From positions 14,455,962 to 14,519,961 of the forward strand of contig NC_067208.1 in assembly GCF_026262505.1 (NCBI RefSeq): 64,000 nucleotides of DNA, written 5' to 3'. Below the pieces are notes generated by a model. The model was not told where the DNA came from and ran no database searches. It saw only the letters and a list, made by a program, of their open reading frames with translations. The DNA comes from Trichomonas vaginalis G3. Taxonomy: Eukaryota > Parabasalia > Trichomonadida > Trichomonadidae. The position numbers were made by a program, and so were the translations under genes. This document shows positions 57,325 through 64,000 of the stretch, piece by piece. Every line of letters starts with the position of its first letter. Position 1 is the first letter of the stretch.

Positions 57325-57610
57325 CATCCGACAGGAAAATATTTTCCCGACAACTGGAAAAAATTTTCCTTCCGACAGAAAAAATTTTTCCTTCCGACAG
57401 GAAGAACTCTTCCAGTTGTCCGTCCGTAAACCATTCAAATTTTCGAAAATTGAGAACTTTTTGGTCGAACTTCAGAAAAAGTTTTTCCTTCCAACAGAAA
57501 AAGTTTTTCCTTCCGACAGGAAAAAATTTTCCTTCCGACAGGAAAAGTTCTTCCTTCCGACAGGAAAAGTTCTTCCTTCCGACAGGAAAAGTTCTTCCTT
57601 CCGACAGGAC
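57325..57610. repeat. 22-bp tandem array of TTCCGACAGGAA hairpins
   Basis: The core TTCCGACAGGAA (TTCC/GGAA around GACA) recurs about nine times. The last units have an exact 22-base period (starts 57555, 57577, 57599). As 22 is not a multiple of three, the array opens frames in several phases on both strands; those frames are artefacts. Confidence 0.9.
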
Positions 57611-57618
57611 ACAAACGA

Positions 57619-57969
57619 ATGTCCCACGTCCCACCAACCCAGTCCATTCCCAAACCAGAGGAACCTAAAGAACCACAACAGTCTCCTCAGCAACCTCAGT
57701 TCCAGCAAGTACCTCCACCAAATTACTACCAATTTCCACCTCAAGGTTACTACCCACCACAAGGCTTCCCGAACTACCCTCCTCTGCCTATGCCTTACTT
57801 CCCCAACCCTTGGATGTTCCAGCAAGCTCCACCCCAACAATTCCAATTCCAATACAAATCGAAGAGAGACCAAGACTTCGAAGAAGGTCTGAACCGCTTA
57901 CGCAAAGAGTATGCTACAGCTCCAATTGAGAGAAAGTTGTTCCCGGACCCAAAAATAATGTTTAGGTGA
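57619..57969 (+). CDS. Pro/Gln/Tyr-rich protein of element C
   Basis: 116 residues: MSHVPPTQSIPKPEEPKEPQ ..., then YYQFPPQGYYPPQGFPNYPP-type low complexity and a charged end (RDQDFEEGLNRLRKEYATAP). The last codons run into the palindrome repeat (KIMFR). Codon and GC use differ from neighbours. Function unknown. Confidence 0.45.
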   Translation: MSHVPPTQSIPKPEEPKEPQQSPQQPQFQQVPPPNYYQFPPQGYYPPQGFPNYPPLPMPYFPNPWMFQQAPPQQFQFQYKSKRDQDFEEGLNRLRKEYATAPIERKLFPDPKIMFR

Positions 57970-57972
57970 AGA

Positions 57973-57986
57973 GGTGAGATCTCACC
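57973..57986 (+). repeat. GATC-centred palindrome 6
   Basis: GGTGAGATCTCACC, opening orientation, with AATAATGTTTAGGTGAAGA before and two TTTTTTCACC half sites after. A cassette leader follows (58020-58088). Confidence 0.9.
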
Positions 57987-58084
57987 TGTTTTTTCACCTC
58001 TTTTTTCACCCTCTTGGTTTTGTCATGAATTTCCTTAAGATAGAAAAAATAAAGTTAGTTTTATTTTTTTATTTTGTATGTAAA

Positions 58085-58290
58085 GATATGATTTCAGGGA
58101 TTTTTTTGACGAAGTGTAAACCTTCACTTCGTCAAAAAATAACAGTTATCTAATGAAAAAGTATCATTTTTTGTATTTTTTTGTATAAAAGATATGATTT
58201 CAGGGATTTTTTTGACGAAGTGTCAATCTTCACTTCGTCAAAAAATAACAGTTATCTAATGAAAAAGTGTCATTTTTTTTGTATTTGACG
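58085..58290. repeat. two 106-bp units after a cassette leader, no full gene
   Basis: Each unit starts GATATGATTTCAGGG, which keeps the first codons (MIS) of the CxxC cassette gene. It then carries the hairpin TTTGACGAAGTG / CACTTCGTCAAA. The same hairpin recurs at about 60980, 61045 and 63135. It looks like a leader whose gene was lost and replaced by a hairpin. Confidence 0.75.
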
Positions 58291-58477
58291 AGAATGTCGG
58301 GTAAATGTTTTGTCATGATTTCATCGTAAATGTTTTGTCAAGACTTCTTCGTATATGTTTTGTCATGATTTCATCGTAAATGTTTTGTCAAGACTTCTTC
58401 ATCGTAATGAGCGTAAATGTTTTGTGAAGAATATAGCAACAGTCTGAATTCCGACGGTTGCTTTTTATACAAAATTC

Positions 58478-58651
58478 ATGCAGGAAATTCTTGAGTTTTG
58501 GTTGAAAGAATACGGTGGAGCCAAAAGTGGCTCGACCTCAAAACAAGCATTTTATGAGCTTACGAAGGGTGTTATGAATGAATTCAAATGTATTTACATA
58601 CATCCTGACCTCGTTCATTTTGTTGCTGAATTCAGCAAAAATAATGTTTAG
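58478..58651 (+). CDS. short KilA-N/MSV199-like fragment
   Basis: 57 residues, MQEILEFWLKEYGGAKSGST ..., with CIYIHPDLVHFVAEFSKNN at the end. 'YIHPDL...A' is the signature of KilA-N-type domains. The stop codon TAG lies inside the palindrome repeat (AATGTTTAG), so the cassette end supplies the end of the gene. Confidence 0.45.
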   Translation: MQEILEFWLKEYGGAKSGSTSKQAFYELTKGVMNEFKCIYIHPDLVHFVAEFSKNNV

Positions 58652-58658
58652 GGTAGAT

Positions 58659-58672
58659 GGTTAGATCTAACC
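58659..58672 (+). repeat. GATC-centred palindrome 7
   Basis: GGTTAGATCTAACC, opening orientation, after GCTGAATTCAGC; followed by CTCACC and CTACCC half sites, a mix of both sequence types. Confidence 0.9.
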
Positions 58673-59080
58673 TGTTTTCTCACCTGTTTTCTACCCTCTT
58701 GAATTTTCATGACTTCTTCATCGTAATGAGCGTAAATGTTTTGTCAAGACTTCATCGTACATGCTTTGTCAAGACTTCTTCGTAAATGTTTTGTCAAACA
58801 TGAACGTACATGTTTTGTCAAGACTTCTTCATCGTAATGAGCGTAAATGATTTGTCATGATTTCATCGTACATGCTTTGTCAAGACTTCTTCGTAAATGT
58901 TTTGTCAAACATGAACGTACATGTTTTGTCAAACATGAACGTACATGTTTTGTCAAACATGAACGTACATGCTTTGTCAAGACTTCTTCGTAAATGTTTT
59001 GTCAAACATGAACGTAAATGTTTTGTCAAGACTTCTTCGTAATGAGTGTAAAGGACCCAAAAATAATGTTTAGGTGAAGA

Positions 59081-59094
59081 GGTAAGATCTCACC
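59081..59094 (+). repeat. GATC-centred palindrome 8 (imperfect)
   Basis: GGTAAGATCTCACC, opening orientation, one mismatch in the dyad. A cassette leader and the 59201 gene follow. Confidence 0.85.
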
Positions 59095-59200
59095 TGTTTT
59101 TTCACCTCTTTTTTCACCTCTTGAATTTTCATGAATTTTCCCGAAATAAAAAATAAAGTTAGTTTTATTTTTTTTATTTTTTTTATTTTGTATAAAAGAC

Positions 59201-60139
59201 ATGATTTCAACAATCGGCACAACAACAATTCAAACAACAGCACCAAACTCTTTAGTCATGAATCCTACGTCAATGTTAGTAGAGATGAAAAGCTTCATTC
59301 CTTCTTCATATACTTTTGAAACAGAAATCCAGAAGATAAAGCAAGAACTTTTAACAAGTAATTTAGACTGTAGTGCGAAAGATGAAACAAATGAACAGTA
59401 TCTTTATGAAATGCAGGATATTATTGACCATTTACCCAAACTACCTGAAATCCAACAACAAAAACTCACTATTCCTGAATTCGACGAAATAGAAGTGAAA
59501 CCAACTGACTCAGTAGAAATAAAGAAGTTCATACGAAAGGTAAACTATGAGTTTCTAGGATTTCATTGCAACCATAAGGTTATGGACAAAGATTGCGATA
59601 TGGTATATAAGAATGTTTCTGACATATATAAATCTGAAGAATTTAAGACCTACGACAACTTTGTTTCGTTAGTTGCTGAATGTGTATGGCAGATAAGAGA
59701 TCAAGATAGAAGAGGTAAGGTATGGAACAAACAAATAAGACCCGCTATGTTTGAGATGAAGAGAGCAATTGACGCTTTAGTTGTTTTAGCAGGTAAGGTT
59801 TCAGAATATAACGCAAAAATGAACCCGCAATGTTCTAAATGTAAAGCAGCAATGAGGAAATATAACTACTCCGTCAAAGAGATAGAACGTATGAGAAACG
59901 ACTATGCAGACTTAAAGAAAGAAGCAGAAAAACCAGCAGAAAATAAAATGGACATGTTAGAATTTCTGAACAAAAACTATCCAACAGCAGAAGATTTCCT
60001 TCTATCTGACGTCAAGAAGAAATATAAAGAAACTTTCGGTATCGTTAAAACTTTTGACATACTGACAGAAGAAATAGAAGCTACGAAACTGTTTAGGATT
60101 TCAAATATACATCGTACAATTCATGTAAAACGCTTGTGA
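59201..60139 (+). CDS. cassette protein with CxxC and coiled coil, copy 2
   Basis: 312 residues, same start, length and end as copy 1 (18771-19709). Looks whole. About 37 residue differences, concentrated at residues 30-60, 125-205 and near the C-terminus, while the CxxC/coiled-coil stretch NPQCSKCKAAMRKYNYSVKE onward is identical. Flanked by palindromes 8 and 9. Function unknown. Confidence 0.7.
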   Translation: MISTIGTTTIQTTAPNSLVMNPTSMLVEMKSFIPSSYTFETEIQKIKQELLTSNLDCSAKDETNEQYLYEMQDIIDHLPKLPEIQQQKLTIPEFDEIEVKPTDSVEIKKFIRKVNYEFLGFHCNHKVMDKDCDMVYKNVSDIYKSEEFKTYDNFVSLVAECVWQIRDQDRRGKVWNKQIRPAMFEMKRAIDALVVLAGKVSEYNAKMNPQCSKCKAAMRKYNYSVKEIERMRNDYADLKKEAEKPAENKMDMLEFLNKNYPTAEDFLLSDVKKKYKETFGIVKTFDILTEEIEATKLFRISNIHRTIHVKRL

Positions 60140-60171
60140 AAAAAAGAGGTGAGAAAACAGGTGAGAAAACA

Positions 60172-60185
60172 GGTGAGATCTCACC
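60172..60185 (-). repeat. GATC-centred palindrome 9
   Basis: GGTGAGATCTCACC, closing orientation, preceded by two GGTGAGAAAACA-type half sites. Closes the cassette of 59201-60139. Confidence 0.9.
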
Positions 60186-60305
60186 TCTTCACCTAAAATA
60201 TATTTTTGCTGAAAAATGACCAAAATTCATGAATTTCCTTAAGACAGAAAAAATAAAGTTAGTTTTATTTTTATTTATTTTTTTATTTTGTATGTAAGAA
60301 CAGAA

Positions 60306-60920
60306 ATGACAAACATTGAGTTTGAAACAGTTAGAAAGATAGACAATGACACCAAAGTGGTTAGAATAGGTGATTTAAACGTAAGATACTCAAAGAAATA
60401 CAACAAATATTCTTTGTCAGACATTATATCTCCATCTGGAAAGAAACCGAAGGACTGGGTTAAAATTGCTTCTACTCAGAAAATTTTGACAAGAAATCCT
60501 GAGCTTATGATATCAGTAGCATTTTATGGAACAAGAGCATATCTTATAGACAAAAAGTCTTATACCAATAGTTTTGTTATGGTTAGACCCAGTTGTTGGA
60601 TATAACTTCATAACATATGGTTCATTCGATACGGAACGTTGCAGTGAAGGCTTACTTTACATCGTTCAGAAAACCGAAGGACTTCAACACAAAAAGATAT
60701 AAGATAGGAAGAACATATAATATAACTCAAAGATATGACAGTACAGTCAATAGAGTCAAGGTTGTGTTTGCTAATGATATGAGAGCTGCAGAAACAGAAC
60801 TACTTGAAAAGTTTGAGAAAAATGTATGGTGCTCCCATAAAAGGTAAAGAAACGTTTGAAGTAGATGAGATAGATAAAGCTATAAAATTATTTGACGAAG
60901 TTGCTGAAAAATACATGTAA
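60306..60920 (+). pseudogene. KilA-N-like plus T5orf172/GIY-YIG-type cassette gene (fossil, broken)
   Basis: The front reads DIISPSGKKPKDWVKIASTQ, a KilA-N-like segment. The back reads RYKIGRTYNITQRYDSTVNR then AAETELLEKFEK, the signature of T5orf172/MUG113 GIY-YIG-type domains. Such two-domain proteins are common in NCLDV and phages. Start at 60306 directly after the cassette leader. Broken, about two breaks. Confidence 0.55.
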
Positions 60921-60954
60921 AGCGTTTATTTTTTGGTCTTTTGTGAAAGATAGA

Positions 60955-61085
60955 AAAATAACGCTAATTTTTTTATAAAATTTGACGAAGTGCAAACCTT
61001 CACTTCGTGTCATAATGTAAAAATAACGCTAATTTTTTATAAAATTTGACGAAGTGCAAACCTTCACTTCGTGTCATAATGTAAA
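60955..61085. repeat. two ~64-bp units with the GACGAAGTG hairpin
   Basis: Each unit runs AATAACGCTAATTT ... TTTGACGAAGTGCAAACC then TTCACTTCGTGTCATAATG. Stem GACGAAGTG/CACTTCGTG-type. Confidence 0.75.
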
Positions 61086-61148
61086 AATAACGCTTACCAT
61101 GTAAAACGGTTGTGAAAAAAAAGAGGTGAAAAATTAGGTGAAAAAACA

Positions 61149-61162
61149 GGTGAGATCTCACC
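61149..61162 (-). repeat. GATC-centred palindrome 10
   Basis: GGTGAGATCTCACC, closing orientation, following GGTGAAAAATTA and GGTGAAAAAACA half sites. Closes the cassette of 60306-60920. Confidence 0.9.
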
Positions 61163-61207
61163 TCTTCACCTAAACATTATTTTTGCTGAAAAATGACCAA
61201 ATTTCAT

Positions 61208-61435
61208 GAATTTCCTCATATGCTTGCTTCCCTCGGAAAACCGAGAGAAGAGATTCCGTACGAAAATCATGAAGAACAGCGAGTAGGTAAAAAAACTTAG
61301 TCGCCAAAACTCTATGAAAACAGTGAAGAACAGCGAGTACGTAAAAAAACGTAGTCGCCAAAACTCTATGAAAACAGTGAAGAACAGCGAGTACGTAAAA
61401 AAACGTAGTCGCCAAAACTCTATGAAAATCATGAA
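61208..61435. repeat. scrambled KilA-N gene pieces with a 54-bp tandem triplication
   Basis: 61208-61265 matches 20262-20317 of the KilA-N gene (ASLGKPREE region). Then GAAGAACAGCGAG recurs at 61271, 61325 and 61379, exact 54-base period (18 codons). The unit derives from the KilA-N segment around SPKLYENRE of the second copy. Confidence 0.8.
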
Positions 61436-61508
61436 TTTCCTTAAGATAGAAAAAATAACGCTAATTTTTTTATAAAATATTTTTTTATTTTGTATGTAAA
61501 GACAGATA

Positions 61509-62312
61509 TGTCAACAACAGAGAACACAACAACAGTTATAGTCCATGAAGCCATAAATGAAGAATATGAGTACATACAGTTTAACAAACAACTCCGTCTC
61601 ATTCGTTCGGTCAAAGACGATATGTACCAAATGCCAAAGTATTTTGACAGCATGTTTTGCTCCAGATACTAAGAAACCACAAGACTGGTTTAGGAACCAA
61701 AGCACACAAGAACTTTTGAGCGAAGCACAGCGAGACCGACTTTTTTCTGGGTCGCCAAAACTCTATGAAAATCGTGAAAAATTGCCAAACGGTTTGAGAG
61801 GATATTATGTACATAGACTTCTTGTAAATGCTGTTGCAATGTGGGCTTCGCCTCGTTATGCTTGGAATATTTACAGACTTCTTGACGAAATTCATAGACA
61901 AGAACGTGAAGAGATGGAAAACAAGCTTGAAGCAAAAGACAAAAGCATTCAGAAAAGAATACCACGTTCGGTACCAAAAGGAAAGGAAAAGAACTATAAG
62001 TATATGATTTATACTGAAGAGATGGAGAAAGAAGAAGACAGAGATATGGTTATGTTGCATTTAGTCAGAAGAAACAACAAAAGCTTTTACGACCTTGCTA
62101 AGATTTACAAATCTGACAGAAATTGGTTCTATCGCGAAAACTTACCGATTTCAATGACACCGAATGAAGATGTGAAACAAATAGTTCAAGATACGTTACC
62201 TCAAACACACTATGATATGAAAGGTTGTACAATACTTACCTTCAAAGAAGACTTACCGCTACTGAAAGAAAAAATAACAGAGTATTTTGACAACTTCAAA
62301 CAAGCAGAGTAA
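61509..62312 (+). pseudogene. KilA-N domain gene, copy 2 (fossil, about one break)
   Basis: Matches 20050-20856 from MSTTENTTTVIVHEAINEEY to YFDNFKQ. The C-terminal half is almost identical to copy 1, while the KilA-N core differs more (RGYYVHRLLVNAVAMWASPR, AWNIYRLLDEIHRQE). Preceded by the shared cassette leader. Broken, about one break. Confidence 0.75.
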
Positions 62313-62395
62313 ATGAACTCTTTATTTTTCAAGCTTGACTTTTTACAATTTGAATTTTGTTGCTGAATTCAGTAAAAATATAATTTAGGGTAGAA

Positions 62396-62409
62396 GGTTA
62401 GATCTAACC
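62396..62409 (+). repeat. GATC-centred palindrome 11
   Basis: GGTTAGATCTAACC, opening orientation, after GCTGAATTCAGT; mixed CTCACC and CTACCC half sites follow. No gene follows before palindrome 12. Confidence 0.9.
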
Positions 62410-62486
62410 TGTTTTCTCACCTGTTTTCTACCCTCTTGAATTTTCATGAATTTTATATATATTAATGTTTTCGTTATGCCACTTTG

Positions 62487-62514
62487 TGCTGTCAGTCAGT
62501 CAGTCAGTCAGTCA
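62487..62514. repeat. CAGT microsatellite
   Basis: About six GTCA units in CACTTTGTGCTGTCAGTC context, twin of 18593-18612. Confidence 0.8.
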
Positions 62515-62555
62515 GTTTAGGAAATTTACACCAAAAAATAATGTTTAGGGTAGAA

Positions 62556-62569
62556 GGTGAGATCTCACC
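62556..62569 (+). repeat. GATC-centred palindrome 12
   Basis: GGTGAGATCTCACC, opening orientation, with a GGGTAGAA left half site and TCACC right half sites, so left and right parts are of different type. Confidence 0.9.
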
Positions 62570-62604
62570 TGTTTTTTTCACCTCTTTTTTCACCTCTTGA
62601 ATTT

Positions 62605-62852
62605 TCATGAATTTTCCCGAAATAAAAAATAAAGTTAGTTTTATTTTTTTTTATTTTTTTATTTTTTTTTAGAATTTCTGAACAAAAACTATCCAACAGC
62701 AGAAGATTTCCTTCTATCTGACGTCAAGAAGAAGTATAAAGAAACTTTCGGTATCGTTAAAACATTCGATGTACTAAAAGAAGAAATAGAAGCTACGAAA
62801 CTGTTTAGAGTCTCACGAATTCATAACGTTTACCATGTGAAACGCTTATAAA
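62605..62852 (+). pseudogene. cassette remnant: leader joined to the end of the CxxC gene
   Basis: The shared leader (to about 62670) is joined directly to the last 60 or so codons of the 18771/59201 gene (FLNKNYPTAEDFLLSDVKKK ... YHVKRL). Most of the gene is gone. The end is closer to copy 1 (NVYHVKRL) and the front of the piece closer to copy 2 (TAEDF), so it is a mosaic. Confidence 0.75.
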
Positions 62853-62883
62853 ATAACTGGGGTAGAAAAGAGGGTAGAAATGA

Positions 62884-62897
62884 GGTTAGATCTAACC
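62884..62897 (-). repeat. GATC-centred palindrome 13a
   Basis: GGTTAGATCTAACC, closing orientation, with GGGTAGAAAAGA and GGGTAGAAATGA before and CTACCCTAAACATT after. Closes the remnant cassette. Confidence 0.9.
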
Positions 62898-63062
62898 TTC
62901 TACCCTAAACATTATTTTTGCTGAATTCAGCAACAAAATTCTGAGTAAAATAATTTTTAGGGCATGTGTCAAACCGTTGAGTTTTCACAAAATTTAAAAA
63001 ATAACGTTTACCATGTAAAACGCTTATAAAATAACTGAGGTGAAAAAACAGGTGAGAAAACA

Positions 63063-63076
63063 GGTGAGATCTCACC
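63063..63076 (-). repeat. GATC-centred palindrome 13b
   Basis: GGTGAGATCTCACC, closing orientation, with GGTGA-type half sites before but CTACCC after: a hybrid of the two types. Follows another tail-only cassette remnant. Confidence 0.9.
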
Positions 63077-63119
63077 TTCTACCCTAAACATTATTTTTGC
63101 TGAATTCAGCAACAAAATT

Positions 63120-63335
63120 CTTGATTTCAGGGATTTTTTTGACGAAGTGCAAACCTTCACTTCGTCAAAAAATGGCATATGCTTGCTTCCCTCGGAAAAC
63201 CGAGAGAAGAGATTCCGTACGAAAACAGTGAAGAACAGCGAGACCGACTTTTTTCTGGGTCGCCTAAAACTCTATGAAAATCGTGAAAAATAACAGAGTA
63301 TTTTGACAACTTCAAACAAGTAGAGTAAATGAACA
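63120..63335. other. mosaic of leader hairpin and KilA-N gene scraps
   Basis: ATTTCAGGG plus the GACGAAGTG hairpin (63122-63172), then GCTTGCTTCCCTCGGAAAAC from the middle of the KilA-N gene, then a GCGAGACCGACTTTTTTC piece, then the last codons (YFDNFKQVE). No intact gene. Confidence 0.7.
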
Positions 63336-63345
63336 CTTAGATTTT

Positions 63346-64000
63346 TCAAGCTTGACTTTTTACAATTTGAACTTTGTTTGCGTAGATATGAATTCTGAAA
63401 GAAGTATGAGGGTCTTGTATGACTTTATACTTCTCCCATAGTTCATATCTGTCAAACTTACCGGCCATGGACTCTTTCATAAGTTCCATGAAATCGTCTT
63501 CGGACAATCCGGGGAAAAGTATAATGTCAGTAAGTATTCTTTTAACATCCTTACTTAAACTCTTTGCTGTCTGTACACATATTACGACTGAGATGTTAAA
63601 GTGTCTGAGCTTCTTAAGAATTCGACACATATCTTGTTCTCTATTCTTAAGCAAAGGATGAGAAGCAAAGTCATCTAAGATAAGAAGACATCTATGAGGG
63701 TATGTCTTCCAATCGTAAGATTGCAATTTCTTCGAAATGTATTCTATCTCTTTCTGTTTGTTTCTGAAATGTTTCTTCTCTAATATTCTCTGCATTTCCT
63801 CATTTGGGTCTTTGAACTTAGAATTTATATACTCATTTATAGCATTATACTTCAAAACTCTTCTTTGGTACTTCTTTATCCAATCCAACAACTCAGAGTC
63901 TTTTATACATACTAACTTAGACTTCTTTATAATATCTTTGAACAAATTGACGGTTTGGTCAAATTGACCAGAAGTACTACAAATGACAACTAACTCATAG
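63346..64000 (-). CDS. FtsK/HerA-type packaging ATPase of element C, cut by window edge
   Basis: The C-terminal 218 or so residues, with Walker B LLILDDFASHP and the KKLRHFNISVVICVQTAK segment. The P-loop part lies beyond the window; the frame is still open at 64000. It differs from the element B copy (20874-21746) at about four of some 195 residues (for example KDSELL for KDTELL). No break in view. Tail to tail with KilA-N scraps, the same order as in element B. Confidence 0.85.
   Translation of the reverse strand, partial: YELVVICSTSGQFDQTVNLFKDIIKKSKLVCIKDSELLDWIKKYQRRVLKYNAINEYINSKFKDPNEEMQRILEKKHFRNKQKEIEYISKKLQSYDWKTYPHRCLLILDDFASHPLLKNREQDMCRILKKLRHFNISVVICVQTAKSLSKDVKRILTDIILFPGLSEDDFMELMKESMAGKFDRYELWEKYKVIQDPHTSFRIHIYANKVQIVKSQA

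Larger units (their letters stand above)
58297..59045. repeat. interrupted array of CGTAAATGTTTTGTCA motifs
   Basis: CGTAMATGYTTTGTCA followed by AGACTTCTT, TGATTTCAT or AACATGAA recurs about twenty times in 58297-58430 and 58720-59045. It is interrupted by a small gene and palindrome 7. The units are iteron-like and directly repeated. Confidence 0.8.
49282..64000. mobile_element. Polinton element C, left part (fossil, runs off window)
   Basis: Left end AGTGGGGC at 49282 in a poly-A tract. Parts in order: terminal repeat, D12 methyltransferase, small membrane and amphipathic proteins, capsid-type gene, tail-fibre-like gene, integrase, more small virion-type genes, second capsid-type gene, tandem repeats, cassette region with palindromes 6-13, KilA-N copy, ATPase at the window end. 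From 59.2 kb on, gene order and sequence follow element B from 18.7 kb, so the rest of C probably resembles 21.7-32.1 kb. Broken, about eight breaks in view. Young by identity to B. Confidence 0.8.

Noticed and set aside
57296-57892. Several overlapping frames with SDRKSSSFRQEKFF- or SCRKEELFLSEG-type repeats
   Set aside because: A 22-bp tandem repeat not divisible by three opens frames on both strands; only the Pro-rich frame at 57619 continues as real-looking protein.

Overview
The window looks like nuclear DNA of a trichomonad (parabasalid) protist, most like a Tritrichomonas. It is very AT-rich. Host genes are short and appear intronless, with start codons a few bases downstream of TCA-type initiator sequences. 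It carries a Mutator-like transposase, an intact mariner, decayed DUF3447/ankyrin genes and several Polinton (Maverick) elements. Placing it by species is inference from gene style; no marker gene is present.

Layout. 1-9.2 kb is host DNA on the minus strand: an ER thioredoxin-domain protein, a bromodomain protein, a broken MULE transposase, a tandem-BRCT protein and a lipid-anchor-type unknown protein split by an in-frame stop. About 9.75-18.6 kb is a Polinton-like structural module (element A) with a packaging ATPase, capsid-type genes, a collagen-like fibre and about 150 bp near-identical inverted repeats. About 18.6-32.1 kb is the right part of element B, with KilA-N, ATPase, SF3 helicase, capsid genes, a large coiled-coil protein and a terminal repeat ending at 32106. 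32.1-49.28 kb is host DNA: an HP1-like protein, a satellite, a Rab GTPase, a two-repeat Myb, profilin, a PP2A B56 subunit, two candidate non-autonomous DNA elements, and a decayed ankyrin gene full of T-rich satellite and carrying a mariner. 49282 to the window end is the left part of element C: D12 DNA methyltransferase, small virion-type proteins, a phage-tail-like fibre, integrase, then gene cassettes and a second copy of the ATPase. All three Polinton stretches are treated as fossils. They carry a modest number of breaks, yet shared genes are so alike between B and C that they must be fairly young.

How the parts work together. The most striking signal is a cassette system inside elements A, B and C. 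Thirteen copies of a 14-bp palindrome centred on AGATCT, inside arrays of GGTGA/GGGTAG-type half sites, sit in opposite orientations before and after single genes (an unknown CxxC coiled-coil gene, KilA-N, and a KilA-N-like/GIY-YIG-type gene). A shared AT-rich leader ends at the start codon of each gene. The same palindrome lies in the long inverted repeats around the 7.4 kb structural module of element A. Element C also encodes a Dam-type (D12) adenine methyltransferase, and every palindrome contains GATC at its centre. The picture is of genes with their own promoters being shuffled, duplicated and emptied between related virus-like elements at GATC-centred sites. This is inference from sequence layout only.
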